Source of the DNA: Spirosoma sp. KUDC1026
GTDB lineage: Bacteria; Bacteroidota; Bacteroidia; Cytophagales; Spirosomataceae
Assembly (NCBI RefSeq): GCF_013375035.1
Contig: NZ_CP056032.1
Coordinates: 3,390,001 to 3,454,000, forward strand
DNA length: 64,000 nt
Reading direction: 5' to 3'
The notes under the pieces were generated by a model. That model saw nothing but the letters and a program-made list of their open reading frames with translations. It ran no database searches and was not told where the DNA came from. Made by a program: the position numbers and the translations under genes. Shown piece after piece: positions 55,632 to 64,000 of the stretch. Position 1 is the first letter of the stretch; every line of letters starts with the position of its first letter.

Positions 55632-56948
55632 ATGACCACTCGCCGATCTTTCTTCCGACAGGCGGGTACGGCTGCGGCCAGTGCCCTTGTGTTACCCGGT
55701 TTCCTACCCGAAACATTTGCGCTACCCCGCTGGACCGCAAATGCTGGTCAACAGTCGCCCGAACAATGGGCTCAGGACGAAGATTTCTGGTCCTGGGTGA
55801 AAACCGAGTATACCGTATCGCCGAATCTGCTGAACCTGAACAACGGCGGGGTGTGTCCGCAACCCAAAGTGGTGCAGGACGCCCACATCCGATTCTATCA
55901 GTACGCCAACGAAGCACCATCCTATTATATGTGGCGGATTCTGGATCAGGGACGCGAAGCCTTGCGTAGCAAACTAGCCGATCTGGCGGGCTGCTCAGCC
56001 GAAGAACTGGCCATCAACCGAAACACCACCGAAGGCCTGAATACGGTCATTTTCGGACTGAACCTGAAAGCGGGCGACGAGGTCGTGTTGACCAAACAGG
56101 ATTATCCGAACATGCTCAATGCCTGGCGGCAGCGCGAAAAACGCGATGGGATCAAGCTGGTATTTCTGGACTTGAATTTGCCCAGCGAAGACGACGAATA
56201 CCTGGTTCAGAAATACGTGAGTGCCTTTACGGCCAAAACGAAAGTGGTGCACGTAACGCATCTGGTGAACTGGGTGGGTCAGGTACTGCCCGTTCGGAAG
56301 ATCGCCGATGCTGCCCATAAACGGGGCATCGAAGTCATTGCCGACGGGGCCCACTCGTTTGGCCTGTTTGATTTCAAAATTCCCGATCTAGGTTGCGACT
56401 ATTTTGCGTCCAGTCTGCACAAGTGGCTCAGTGCGCCCTTCGGGAGTGGGTTGTTGTACGTCAAACAGGACAAGATCAAAAACGTCTGGGCGCTGCTGTC
56501 GAGCACCGAACCCGACGGACCAGATATTCGGAAGTTCGAGAGCCTGGGAACGCGTTCGTTTGCGTCGGAAATGGCCATCGGAACCGCCGTTGATTTCCAC
56601 AACAGCATTGGCTCCGCCCGGAAATTTGCCCGGGCGCATTACCTCAAAAACTACTGGATGGAGCGTGTTCGCGACGTGCCGGGCGTGAAAATCCATACAT
56701 CCCTCAAACCCGAGTACGCCGGAGCCGTCGGCATGTTCTCTATCGATGGTCTGACACCAGGCGAGATTGACGGGCAGTTGATGAACCAGTACAAGATTCA
56801 CACCGTCGGTATTAACTGGGAAAATTTCCACGGTATCCGCGTAACCCCCCATGTCTACCACTCACCCAAAGATCTGGATCGCCTGGTAACGGCTATCACG
56901 AAAATCGCTGAGAAGCAGACCATCGCCAGTAAGCAGAAAAAGAGTTGA
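55632..56948 (+). CDS. Tat-exported class V aminotransferase (isopenicillin N epimerase-like)
   Basis: 438 residues. The N-terminus TTRRSFFRQAG plus a hydrophobic stretch is a twin-arginine signal, so the folded PLP enzyme is exported. The PLP lysine is in FASSLHKWLSAPFGSG; DGAHSFGLFDF holds the Asp and the cofactor His. It resembles isopenicillin N epimerase/cysteine desulfurase-like enzymes of unknown periplasmic substrate. An exported PLP enzyme of this class is common in Cytophagales. Confidence 0.9.
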   Translation: MTTRRSFFRQAGTAAASALVLPGFLPETFALPRWTANAGQQSPEQWAQDEDFWSWVKTEYTVSPNLLNLNNGGVCPQPKVVQDAHIRFYQYANEAPSYYMWRILDQGREALRSKLADLAGCSAEELAINRNTTEGLNTVIFGLNLKAGDEVVLTKQDYPNMLNAWRQREKRDGIKLVFLDLNLPSEDDEYLVQKYVSAFTAKTKVVHVTHLVNWVGQVLPVRKIADAAHKRGIEVIADGAHSFGLFDFKIPDLGCDYFASSLHKWLSAPFGSGLLYVKQDKIKNVWALLSSTEPDGPDIRKFESLGTRSFASEMAIGTAVDFHNSIGSARKFARAHYLKNYWMERVRDVPGVKIHTSLKPEYAGAVGMFSIDGLTPGEIDGQLMNQYKIHTVGINWENFHGIRVTPHVYHSPKDLDRLVTAITKIAEKQTIASKQKKS

Positions 56949-56956
56949 TTTAATGA

Positions 56957-57181
56957 TTGGCGAGACGAAGCAGGGAACCATTAGATCTCTGCAGCGTGGC
57001 CTTCGTGCAAACGCACGAAACGCCACCGGTAGGCAGACAAATTTATCAGGTATACAACCGGGGAGTTAACCGCGCCCCGATCTTCGACACAACTAACAAC
57101 TACCGGTACTTTCTGAAGCAATATGCCCTGTATCTGGGTAATTACGTTGATACACAGGTCTATTGTCTAACACTCCGGTAG
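56957..57181 (+). pseudogene. REP-associated tyrosine transposase, N-terminal remnant
   Basis: The stretch QIYQVYNRGVNRAPIFDT followed by YRYFLKQYALYLGNYVDTQVYCL matches the N-terminus of Y1-type (RAYT/TnpA-REP) transposases. It stops at TAG where the family normally continues with a PNHFH metal-binding motif. The catalytic Tyr and HUH parts are gone and only a TTG start is available, so this is a dead fragment. It connects the window to the mobile system that usually spreads REP palindromes like family A. Confidence 0.75.
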
Positions 57182-57209
57182 AAGCCATTCCCCGACAGGT
57201 AATCAACAT

Positions 57210-57240
57210 GCCGGAGGCTGAACTAAGTCCAGTCTCCGGC
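57210..57240. terminator. terminator hairpin between converging frames
   Basis: GCCGGAGGCTG and CAGTCTCCGGC arms (one G-T pair) with a nine-base loop, 11 bases after the stop of the heme peroxidase gene on the minus strand. Confidence 0.75.
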
Positions 57241-57251
57241 AGCCAAAGGTT

Positions 57252-59069
57252 TCAGTTATTAACAGGGGGTAAGTCCTGAACGGGTACCCGACCCGCAAAC
57301 GTCAGAATATCTATAATCCTCAATTGCCCATTTTTAGACCCAAACCGAGGAGTCCAGGTCGGATTGTTTAGGATCGAGTCGGAATTCTCTTTCAGCATCC
57401 GGATGAACACTTCAGCGACAATTCGACCGCCGACCGGGCCCAGCCGATTCCCCTTTTCCAATACTTCGGCTTCTTTCAGAATGTAATACCATAGGGGTGT
57501 TTGCTTGCAGAGTGCGCTGTTGTTCGCCGATAGAATAGCCACGGTCTTGTCATGCAACGCTTTTTGCTCGGGTGTAGCCGGGATGGTGATTTTTCTGAAT
57601 CCGGGGCGTAGCAAAGGGAACGTGCCTGTTTGAATAGTTTTCTTCGGATCAGTAGGAGAAGTCAATTTTTTCGGAGCAACCGACAGAAGTGGACCAGTGA
57701 AAATTGGTACAAACAAGGTATTTTCAAACGGATTCGATTTTAATTGCGCTTCGGTCAGGGACGTAATGCCCATCTGTTGCGCAACCGACTGCCCCGTTGG
57801 CACCCCCAGGGCCAGGCCTCTCAACAGATTCCGGGAGGAGAGCATCGCCATAAAGTTCGTGTCGGGGTTGGGAACGCCGGGTAGTTTACCCATATGGAGC
57901 GCCACCCGCGTATCAATCTTCCGGCCTTTATTTTCTGCCTGATGGGTATCCGTTGAGAAGAAACGAGTCCAGTTTAAACGCCAAAAAGCGTGAGCGTTTC
58001 CCGAAAGACTGGTCTGGCCGCCCTGTCCTGTGAACAGAAAGGCGTTAAAAAATAACTCGTTCGGGAAATTATTGTTGAAATTATACGTATCCCGGATCAT
58101 ACTGTGACCAAACCGATAGGCCCCGACCGAAAACTCAACCGGCATGCGGATTGCGCCGGTAAATGGGTTAAGCGGATTTTTGAAGAATTTCAACCCATTC
58201 TGTAAAATGTCATCAACCGTAACTTCCCCACAGATTGTCCGAAGGAAATCGTTTAGTGTAGCCCACTGGTAGTGACGCCGGACTTCACGCTGGGCAATGG
58301 CAAACAGGTCAGCATCCGATAGACCAGGGCTTTCCAGCTTAAGCGCATCCACAACGGCATTGTGGTAGCAGAGGAATCCCAGATGCATTTGCTGAACGAT
58401 CAAATTTTCGTCGTTCCGATTATCGCCAATAAGGGGAGCCAGACCGTCCTGATCACGGGGAATGTCAGTAATCATCCCTGACCCATTAATGCCCCCCGTC
58501 TTTATCGGTCCAGTTTTTAATTTGATTCCGGCATACAGGTGAGAGCTCAATGTCGGACCCCGCCCGTAAACCGAATCCAGATCAAAATTGGGGGTGCGCA
58601 GATTACTGATTTTAGTAGCGTCCTGTAGTTCAGTCAGCGTTGACGTATCATCCCGCGTAATGTCATGGTCCAGAAACTGTCCAAAATACGTGTAGCCCGA
58701 ATCAACAATCGAGTCGTTGACTTTTGGGTCAGATAAGTTACCTGTCAATGTCAGATCGAGCATGGATTTGCCAAGATCTTTCATGGTTTGTTCGTTCACC
58801 GGCGTAAACGCCAGCCGTTCGGTAGCACCGTGCTTGAACATGTAGGTGAATGTGTCCCGAATACGGAGACGTGTAATTAGGTCATTGGCATTAACACGTG
58901 AAATGTCACGAATTAATCCATGATGACGGCCCAGCGCCATGAGGGGCTGCTTTTCGGCATCGGCCAGCGTAATCTGCTGCACCGAACCATCATCCAGTCT
59001 AAAGTTTAGTTTGAGATTTTGCAGCTCGGCAGACATGCCTGCGGCTGTCGACGTCGTGGAGGGCTCCAT
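57252..59069 (-). CDS. animal-type heme peroxidase
   Basis: 605 residues from the ATG at 59069; an upstream frame adds 27 unlikely residues. It belongs to the peroxidase-cyclooxygenase superfamily. The distal His is in YFGQFLDHDIT, the catalytic Arg-Glu pair in AQREVRRHYQWAT, and the proximal His in YRFGHSMIRDTYN. It oxidises halides, phenols or fatty acids with peroxide. No signal peptide is obvious. A metal-binding DLDSVYGRGP segment is also conserved. Bacterial members are uncommon and little studied. Confidence 0.9.
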   Translation of the reverse strand: MEPSTTSTAAGMSAELQNLKLNFRLDDGSVQQITLADAEKQPLMALGRHHGLIRDISRVNANDLITRLRIRDTFTYMFKHGATERLAFTPVNEQTMKDLGKSMLDLTLTGNLSDPKVNDSIVDSGYTYFGQFLDHDITRDDTSTLTELQDATKISNLRTPNFDLDSVYGRGPTLSSHLYAGIKLKTGPIKTGGINGSGMITDIPRDQDGLAPLIGDNRNDENLIVQQMHLGFLCYHNAVVDALKLESPGLSDADLFAIAQREVRRHYQWATLNDFLRTICGEVTVDDILQNGLKFFKNPLNPFTGAIRMPVEFSVGAYRFGHSMIRDTYNFNNNFPNELFFNAFLFTGQGGQTSLSGNAHAFWRLNWTRFFSTDTHQAENKGRKIDTRVALHMGKLPGVPNPDTNFMAMLSSRNLLRGLALGVPTGQSVAQQMGITSLTEAQLKSNPFENTLFVPIFTGPLLSVAPKKLTSPTDPKKTIQTGTFPLLRPGFRKITIPATPEQKALHDKTVAILSANNSALCKQTPLWYYILKEAEVLEKGNRLGPVGGRIVAEVFIRMLKENSDSILNNPTWTPRFGSKNGQLRIIDILTFAGRVPVQDLPPVNN

Positions 59070-59270
59070 ACGTAGGAAAAAAGTAAAAGAAGGGGTTAGG
59101 GAAAAAAGAATATAGGCGCGGTGGCTTACGGCTGGCCAGTCTGTAAGCATATCTATCGGCTAGCGTCGATAGCTGTCGGTAATCGCTAACATGCCTGTGT
59201 TAGCAGGATGAAAATAGAGGGGTACAATCAGTTGACTGCCAATTAATTGAGGGAACGGTAGTCGTTCTTT

Positions 59271-60329
59271 TTAACGCACAGCTATCCGGGAAAAACCAGT
59301 CGCGCCCAGCCAGCCTATCACCAGCCATCCCCCAACGGGCAATCCGAACATGATCGAGATCAGGCCGATGATGAACGCCCAGAATACGCTGGTCTGCCAA
59401 CGCTCGGGGGTAATGTTCCGGGTAGCAGCCAGGCTGTGCAGCAGCAGCAACCAGCCCCAGCCCGTCAGCCAAAGCCCGATACCGTAAATCAGCGAAACCT
59501 TATCCGGACAGTTGCGTAAGATAATCAGCAGTTCGGGGAGCCAGATCAGACCGTACGTGAGGACGTAGCGGCCCAGCCGCTGAAACCAGAACAGCGGGAG
59601 ATTAGGCAGAAGCAGTAGGTAACGTTGCTCGAAAGCGTGCTGCTGACGACCGACCTGCGAGTGCGCAATGATAGCCAGCATCAGCCCGATAAGCAGTAAC
59701 CGCTGGTCATAATCGTCGGTGGGGTACAGGCGGCAAACACCCACCAATAAAAGCATAGAAATCGTTTTGGTCAGCACCAGCGATAGCGGCTCCTGTCGCA
59801 GCCAGTACGTAGGATAGAACAGTACATAAGGCAACTGAACGGACAAGGACGGGAGCGTCAGCGAAAAAGGAACAGGATTGCGCGGCCGAAAATCCGCGGC
59901 TGCAGCACCACAACCAATCAGGGCTATTAAAATAAACACAATGGCACTGAGCGATCCCCAGGTCTGATAATGGACCGCGCGAGCCAGCATCCAGGCTGCA
60001 TACCCAATGACTGGCAGAAGCAATTGGGTAGCCAGTCCTAACCAGACTAAATACCGGTTCACGGGTGGAACGAGTCGGAACGTTCGCAAAAACAAATGCT
60101 CGGGTATCAGCAACTGATTTCTGACAAAACTAATCGTTCGCCAGGCGTACAAACCCCAGCCCACGAAAACCAGACTGAGCAGAAAAGGCGAACCCAGCGC
60201 AGCCGTGATGAGGGCTTCGTGGTCCATGGGTCGCATAAAACCAAAGGCCAGCAAGACGACAATCATCAGCGTTCCGGCGTTGCGGACGTAAAAGGGAAGT
60301 ACCAGGGTGCGGTATAGGACAGTAAACAT
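59271..60329 (-). CDS. multi-span membrane protein, probable ABC transporter permease partner
   Basis: 352 residues with roughly eight to nine hydrophobic helices and short loops, rich in Leu and Trp. No motif identifies a family. It starts six bases after the stop of an ABC ATP-binding gene on the same strand, so it is most likely the membrane half of that transporter. Substrate and direction unknown; an export role for a lipid or peptide is only a guess. Confidence 0.7.
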   Translation of the reverse strand: MFTVLYRTLVLPFYVRNAGTLMIVVLLAFGFMRPMDHEALITAALGSPFLLSLVFVGWGLYAWRTISFVRNQLLIPEHLFLRTFRLVPPVNRYLVWLGLATQLLLPVIGYAAWMLARAVHYQTWGSLSAIVFILIALIGCGAAAADFRPRNPVPFSLTLPSLSVQLPYVLFYPTYWLRQEPLSLVLTKTISMLLLVGVCRLYPTDDYDQRLLLIGLMLAIIAHSQVGRQQHAFEQRYLLLLPNLPLFWFQRLGRYVLTYGLIWLPELLIILRNCPDKVSLIYGIGLWLTGWGWLLLLHSLAATRNITPERWQTSVFWAFIIGLISIMFGLPVGGWLVIGWLGATGFSRIAVR

Positions 60330-60334
60330 AGGCG

Positions 60335-61000
60335 CTAACTCACCGTTGTGATACCACCGTTACCAACTTGCCAGACGCACGAAATGGGAAGACCCGTCAG
60401 GCCAATATCCTGGTGTGAGGTGAGCCAGAATGATACGTTCTGCTCGCTATGAAGCAGCCGGATGTAGCCAAACAACCTGGCCGCGGTTGCTACGTCCAGG
60501 GTCGTCAGGGGTTCATCGAGGAGGATAAGGCGGGGAGAGCCCAGAAACGCCAGCAAAAGGGACAGCTTCTTGAGCATACCACTGGAAAACGTACCCGTTG
60601 GCTGTGTCCAGAAGGCGTCGACGCCCAACAGTTTAGCTAGGGTATTAATCTGATCGGCTGGTGCCCGTTTGGTCTGACCCACAAAACCCGCCAGGTCGCG
60701 GGGTGTCAGAAAAGCAGGGTAGAGGGGTTCGGCCTCGGCGTAGTTGACACGCAGGCGATAGGCAACCGGGTCGCGGTTAATGTCATACTGCTCACCCAGC
60801 GTAACGGTTCCCGAGAAGGGAAGCAGGCCCGCTATGGTTCGGAAGAACGTCGTCTTGCCGGAACCGTTGCTGCCCTGGAAATAATGCAGACCAGGCGTAA
60901 ACTCAAGCGCCGGAATGGTCAGGACGGGGCGCCCTTCGTATGACTTCGTGAAATTGGTGACGGTGAGCAAGGGGAAGCAGTTGACGGTATGAGCCAGCAA
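60335..61000 (-). CDS. ABC transporter ATP-binding protein
   Basis: 221 residues. Walker A is GSNGSGKTT, the signature is FSSGMLKKLSLLLAF (a degenerate LSGGQ, here FSSGM), Walker B is LILLDEPLTTLD and the switch His is in WLTSHQDIG. The short length and lone domain fit simple two-component exporters. An upstream start adds ten residues without similarity; the conserved part begins at LLTVTNFTKSYEG. It forms an operon with the membrane gene at 59271. Confidence 0.92.
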   Translation of the reverse strand: MLAHTVNCFPLLTVTNFTKSYEGRPVLTIPALEFTPGLHYFQGSNGSGKTTFFRTIAGLLPFSGTVTLGEQYDINRDPVAYRLRVNYAEAEPLYPAFLTPRDLAGFVGQTKRAPADQINTLAKLLGVDAFWTQPTGTFSSGMLKKLSLLLAFLGSPRLILLDEPLTTLDVATAARLFGYIRLLHSEQNVSFWLTSHQDIGLTGLPISCVWQVGNGGITTVS

Positions 61001-61017
61001 GATACCCGTAAAGTACG

Positions 61018-61063
61018 TTGTGCGCTAACCTCTTTCCTTAGCGTGAAAGAGGTTAGCGCACAA
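61018..61063 (-). terminator. long hairpin terminator
   Basis: Arms of 19 bases beginning TTGTGCGCTAACC are exact inverses around an eight-base loop. It lies after the stop of the T9SS protein gene and before the ABC gene on the minus strand. Confidence 0.85.
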
Positions 61064-61094
61064 ACAAGCGTTACTAAGCCGCTGTCGCTACTGA

Positions 61095-63095
61095 TTAATG
61101 ATCCCGGATTACCTTCAGCGTGCGGGTTTGTCCGTTTGCCGTCGTGTGGAGCAGTAATAGTCCAGGGGCTTGCTGGTGTAGGTCGAACGATTGCTTCTCC
61201 GCGGTTCCAGCCTGCTCAATGAAGCGTTGGTCAATCACTTTCCCTCGACTATCAATCAAACGCATCTGCACCGATTGGCCTGCCGCGCCCGATATGGATA
61301 CCTGTACGGATTCGCGAACCGGATTGCCTAAGAGGTCTACTGACAACGACGTAGTGTTTTCCTCCTGGGAAGCTACGCGTGCCCGGCCGCAGGCACCTTT
61401 GATGTCAAAAACGTACATCGCTACCTCGCCATGCTGACGTGCCATCAACGTCAGGGGCGTAGCATCGTAAGCCGTGCGTAATTCCGTGTCAACGAACTGG
61501 CTCGGATTGTTTGTCCAGCCCGTAATGCCAGCGGCTGCGTACTCGATTGGCGACCCGTCCCCGCCGGATATGCGGAACGTAATGGCCCCCGTCTGGCAGT
61601 TGTAGGTAGGCGTCAGTAGGCGAAGAGCCGTTGCTGACGAATCCACGGGCAGCTGTTGGCAATACGCGCCGAAATCAACTACGTAGCTCACGGTCTGTCC
61701 GCTCTGCGTCGCCTGAATCGTAACAGGTTTAGGATCGTTGCGGAGTTCCTGCTCGATGGTGCCAAAATCGTCGGTCAGCCGGACGCGCGTGACGCCCGGT
61801 GCTGTGTATGTAATTGGCGTGCCATCGCCCCCTGTCGTTCGGAACACGATGGCTCCCGTCTGGCAGTTGTAGGCAGGCATCAGCAAACGGAACGTCGTCG
61901 CAACGGCCGAACCACCCAGTTTAACCACCCAGGTAGCTACCGTATTGCCGGTTCTACCCGTTACGTCACCATCAGTTGAATTGGTCGTGCCGGCCACCAG
62001 ATACCCGCCATCATTGGTAGCCAGCAACGACGTCGGTACGTCGCGGCCTGAGCCCCCGAAGGACTTTGTCCAGCCAATAGCTGACTCGTTCGTGAAACTG
62101 GTCAGGCGGAAATCACGCTGGTTAGAGGCTGTGCCGTCGAGAATAATACGGTTGTCTGTTCCGTCGCTGACCAGCGCGACGGGTGCGTAGCCGCCTGGTA
62201 ACGTAAAAGCGGCCGTGCCGTCACCGCTTCCATTGGGGGCTATAGTCAGCGCCAGCCCAACGCCGGTAGCTCCCGATCCGACTGCGGTGTAGCGGTTGTC
62301 GGTGGCGGGATTGGCCATAACATCCCGCAGGGAGTCAAGCACCGGGTACGTATTCTGCCAGACAAGGTTGTACTTACTATCCAGCTTGATGGCCAGCCCC
62401 TGACTGCTGTTGGTGCCTTTGGTAGTGGCTTTTCCAATCAATAGATAACCGCCGTCTGTGGTCTGAATGGCTTTGCGAATAACCGGCGTTTGCGCCTGAT
62501 TTGCTGTCGAAAAACGGATTCGCCATTGTCCTGTTATGTAACCTTCGGTAGATACCGTAGCCAGAGTGAGGTAGGAGAGGGCGTCGCTAAACGCACCAAT
62601 CAACAGGAGCTTGCCGTTCGCGGTCGTTACCAGCGCACTGTTCGTAAGTTGAGCGCTTTTGTCAGTTCGCTCAACGGTTTTGAGCCAGGTCGTTTGTCTG
62701 TTCGCGTTCAGTTTAGCGAGGTAGTACCGGTTGAGCACATCCATCGCCAGCACAACCACACCATCGTCGGGAGTCGGAGTCAGCGCAATCGTCTTTTGAA
62801 CGGCTACGTACCCCGCTGTGCTGTCGGAGTAAGTAGTGGGAATGGCCTGCGTCCAGACCAGATCGCCGGTTGTCGACAGGCGAACCAGCGTAGTACCGGT
62901 CAGCACGGCATACCCACCACTACTAACATTAATGGCCTTGACCGGAGTGTCGGCCATCAGGTTAGCTGTCTCGATGGAGCGTTGCCATTGGAGAACGGGT
63001 AGTGGCGTTGTCTGAGCCTGAGTGCGGAGGTACGCTAGTACCAGGCATAGTATACATAGCCACCAACGGGATCGCATTGGGTACTGGTTTCCCAT
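61095..63095 (-). CDS. secreted protein with type IX secretion C-terminal sorting domain
   Basis: 666 residues, signal peptide to about residue 28 (RTQAQ); a second ATG at 63077 is equally good. Residues about 30-400 look like a beta-propeller built of repeated TTNGGYLLxG or NDGGYLVAGT units. Two copies of a TFRLLMPAYNCQTGAI-type module follow (about 400-580), about 90 residues apart. The last 75 residues (LLGNPVRESVQVSI, then GLLLLHTTANGQTRTLKVI) are a T9SS type A sorting domain. It is exported and attached to the surface or released. Confidence 0.85.
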   Translation of the reverse strand: MGNQYPMRSRWWLCILCLVLAYLRTQAQTTPLPVLQWQRSIETANLMADTPVKAINVSSGGYAVLTGTTLVRLSTTGDLVWTQAIPTTYSDSTAGYVAVQKTIALTPTPDDGVVVLAMDVLNRYYLAKLNANRQTTWLKTVERTDKSAQLTNSALVTTANGKLLLIGAFSDALSYLTLATVSTEGYITGQWRIRFSTANQAQTPVIRKAIQTTDGGYLLIGKATTKGTNSSQGLAIKLDSKYNLVWQNTYPVLDSLRDVMANPATDNRYTAVGSGATGVGLALTIAPNGSGDGTAAFTLPGGYAPVALVSDGTDNRIILDGTASNQRDFRLTSFTNESAIGWTKSFGGSGRDVPTSLLATNDGGYLVAGTTNSTDGDVTGRTGNTVATWVVKLGGSAVATTFRLLMPAYNCQTGAIVFRTTGGDGTPITYTAPGVTRVRLTDDFGTIEQELRNDPKPVTIQATQSGQTVSYVVDFGAYCQQLPVDSSATALRLLTPTYNCQTGAITFRISGGDGSPIEYAAAGITGWTNNPSQFVDTELRTAYDATPLTLMARQHGEVAMYVFDIKGACGRARVASQEENTTSLSVDLLGNPVRESVQVSISGAAGQSVQMRLIDSRGKVIDQRFIEQAGTAEKQSFDLHQQAPGLLLLHTTANGQTRTLKVIRDH

Positions 63096-63346
63096 AGCAT
63101 TAGTAAGAATAGAATTACTGCTGCCCTATAGTACCCATCTGGTTGGTTAAGGTTGAAAAATGACCTTAAATGTGATAAAACGGGATTGGGTATAACCGGC
63201 TAATTGCCAGACGAGTACTTAAAAAAACTGACAAAAGGCGCGCTGGGATTTTGCCGTTAGGGTCGTAGACTTACTATTTGTAACCCCTGTCTAACTATCC
63301 CAGAAAAGATCAGTTAAGCGATATGATCAATTAAGCGAACAATGGC
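63096..63346. other. divergent intergenic region
   Basis: 251 bases between the divergent T9SS and oxidoreductase genes. A direct repeat-like pair, GATCAGTTAAGCGA and GATCAATTAAGCGA (63308 and 63325), lies just before the oxidoreductase start and could be an operator. Nothing else stands out. Confidence 0.45.
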
Positions 63347-64000
63347 ATGAATCGTTTTACGGACTTATTCAAGAGTATCTTAGACGTATCGTCGACGCAG
63401 TCGCGGAAGGAGTTCCTGAAGCTAACGGGACGGACAATCGCCGTTGGTACGGCCGGTGGCTTTCTAACAACTTACGGCCGTAGTCAGCCACCCCGCGGAG
63501 AACGCTCGGCGGTAATGCCGGCCGATACCGTCCCCAAGATTCAGCCGGTTTCGCCACCCGCGCAGATTCCACCGAAGGTGACCGATCCAATCGTGCTCGA
63601 ACCCATCCGGGGCGATGCGGACCGGCAAACACCGCCCCTCCCGTCTCCGCAGCCGCCCGACACCCGCGTCGGCTATGCCGTCGTTGGGTTAGGGCACTTA
63701 ACGCTGGAAGAAATTCTGCCGGCTTTTGGTCAGTGTCAGAAGTCGAAGCTGGTTGCCCTGGTGAGTGGGAGTCCCCAGAAAATGCAGAAAGTGGCGCAGC
63801 AGTACGGCGTTAAACCGCAGAACTGCTACAGCTATGAAACCTACGACAATCTGAAAAATAACCCGGAAGTACAGGTCATTTATATTGTGTTGCCCAACGC
63901 CATGCATGCTGAATACACCATCCGTGGGGCTCAGGCGGGTAAACATATCCTGTGCGAGAAGCCAATGGCAACCTCCTCCGCCGATTGTCAGGCTATGATC
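63347..64000 (+). CDS. Gfo/Idh/MocA family oxidoreductase, N-terminal part
   Basis: The frame opens at ATG 63347 and runs off the window (218 codons seen). The N-terminus has a Tat-like SRKEFLKLTG followed by a hydrophobic segment, then about 70 Pro-rich residues (VSPPAQIPPK, TPPLPSPQPP), then the Rossmann domain with GYAVVGLGHL and later LPNAMHAEY and the family signature CEKPMA. This fits glucose-fructose oxidoreductase-type enzymes that carry their NADP to the periplasm. The Pro-rich linker is unusually long. Confidence 0.88.
   Translation, partial: MNRFTDLFKSILDVSSTQSRKEFLKLTGRTIAVGTAGGFLTTYGRSQPPRGERSAVMPADTVPKIQPVSPPAQIPPKVTDPIVLEPIRGDADRQTPPLPSPQPPDTRVGYAVVGLGHLTLEEILPAFGQCQKSKLVALVSGSPQKMQKVAQQYGVKPQNCYSYETYDNLKNNPEVQVIYIVLPNAMHAEYTIRGAQAGKHILCEKPMATSSADCQAMI

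Overview
The window looks like chromosomal DNA of a Bacteroidota member of the order Cytophagales, most like Spirosoma or a close relative. The reasons are the GC level (mid-50s by eye), a type IX secretion C-terminal sorting domain, menaquinone genes (menE, menB), TAnnTTTG promoter-type boxes, many AraC regulators, and intergenic palindromes of the kind common in these genomes. The genus is an inference. I saw no rRNA, tRNA, CRISPR array or complete insertion sequence.

Layout. 1-6.8 kb: end of a DUF819 membrane protein, a GNAT/nitrilase fusion, threonine aldolase, an OmpA-family gene split by a frameshift, two tandem membrane-anchored helix-hairpin-helix paralogues, and an endonuclease III-like glycosylase. 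6.8-32.7 kb: a redox and electrophile-defence region with five aldo/keto reductases, a zinc alcohol dehydrogenase, a QorB-like quinone reductase with divergent HxlR regulator, MsrB, an aldehyde-oxidase-type molybdoenzyme operon, a four-gene operon (reductase, cupin, ABM monooxygenase, acetyltransferase), two FAD monooxygenases (one strongly Tet(X)-like), a GH30 glycosidase and AraC regulators. 32.8-37 kb: an ICMT-like methyltransferase, a sirtuin and topoisomerase I. 37.5-40.1 kb: an LpxL-like acyltransferase and four small unassigned genes. 40.2-46.6 kb: AraC, old yellow enzyme, zinc-free quinone oxidoreductase, cupin, and KatG. 46.6-51.2 kb: a low-complexity secreted protein, an unassigned conserved gene, menE, a degenerate Rieske protein, DUF2452 and menB. 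51.2-64 kb: secreted S10 peptidase, beta-lactamase-fold hydrolase, mutarotase-like protein, class V aminotransferase, a REP-associated transposase remnant, an animal-type heme peroxidase, an ABC-type pair, a T9SS-sorted protein, and the start of a Gfo/Idh/MocA oxidoreductase.

How the genes fit together: reductases for carbonyls, enones and quinones, flavin monooxygenases, MsrB and KatG sit beside AraC and HxlR regulators. This suggests several small, separately induced detoxification modules rather than one long pathway. MenE and MenB supply the menaquinone that quinone-handling enzymes may act on.

The most unusual features are structural. A small inverted-repeat element with a 3-bp target duplication is nested inside another palindromic repeat at 27.8 kb. 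A paralogue remnant, a decapitated AraC gene and an AT-rich orphan gene form a rearrangement scar at 19.1-20.0 kb. A 58-bp perfect palindrome ends two bases before a start codon at 47.0 kb. A Rieske protein has a tyrosine where a cluster-binding histidine is expected. I did not find a clear new multi-gene system such as a defence locus. All calls rest on reading the sequence and on remembered family features; no searches were run.
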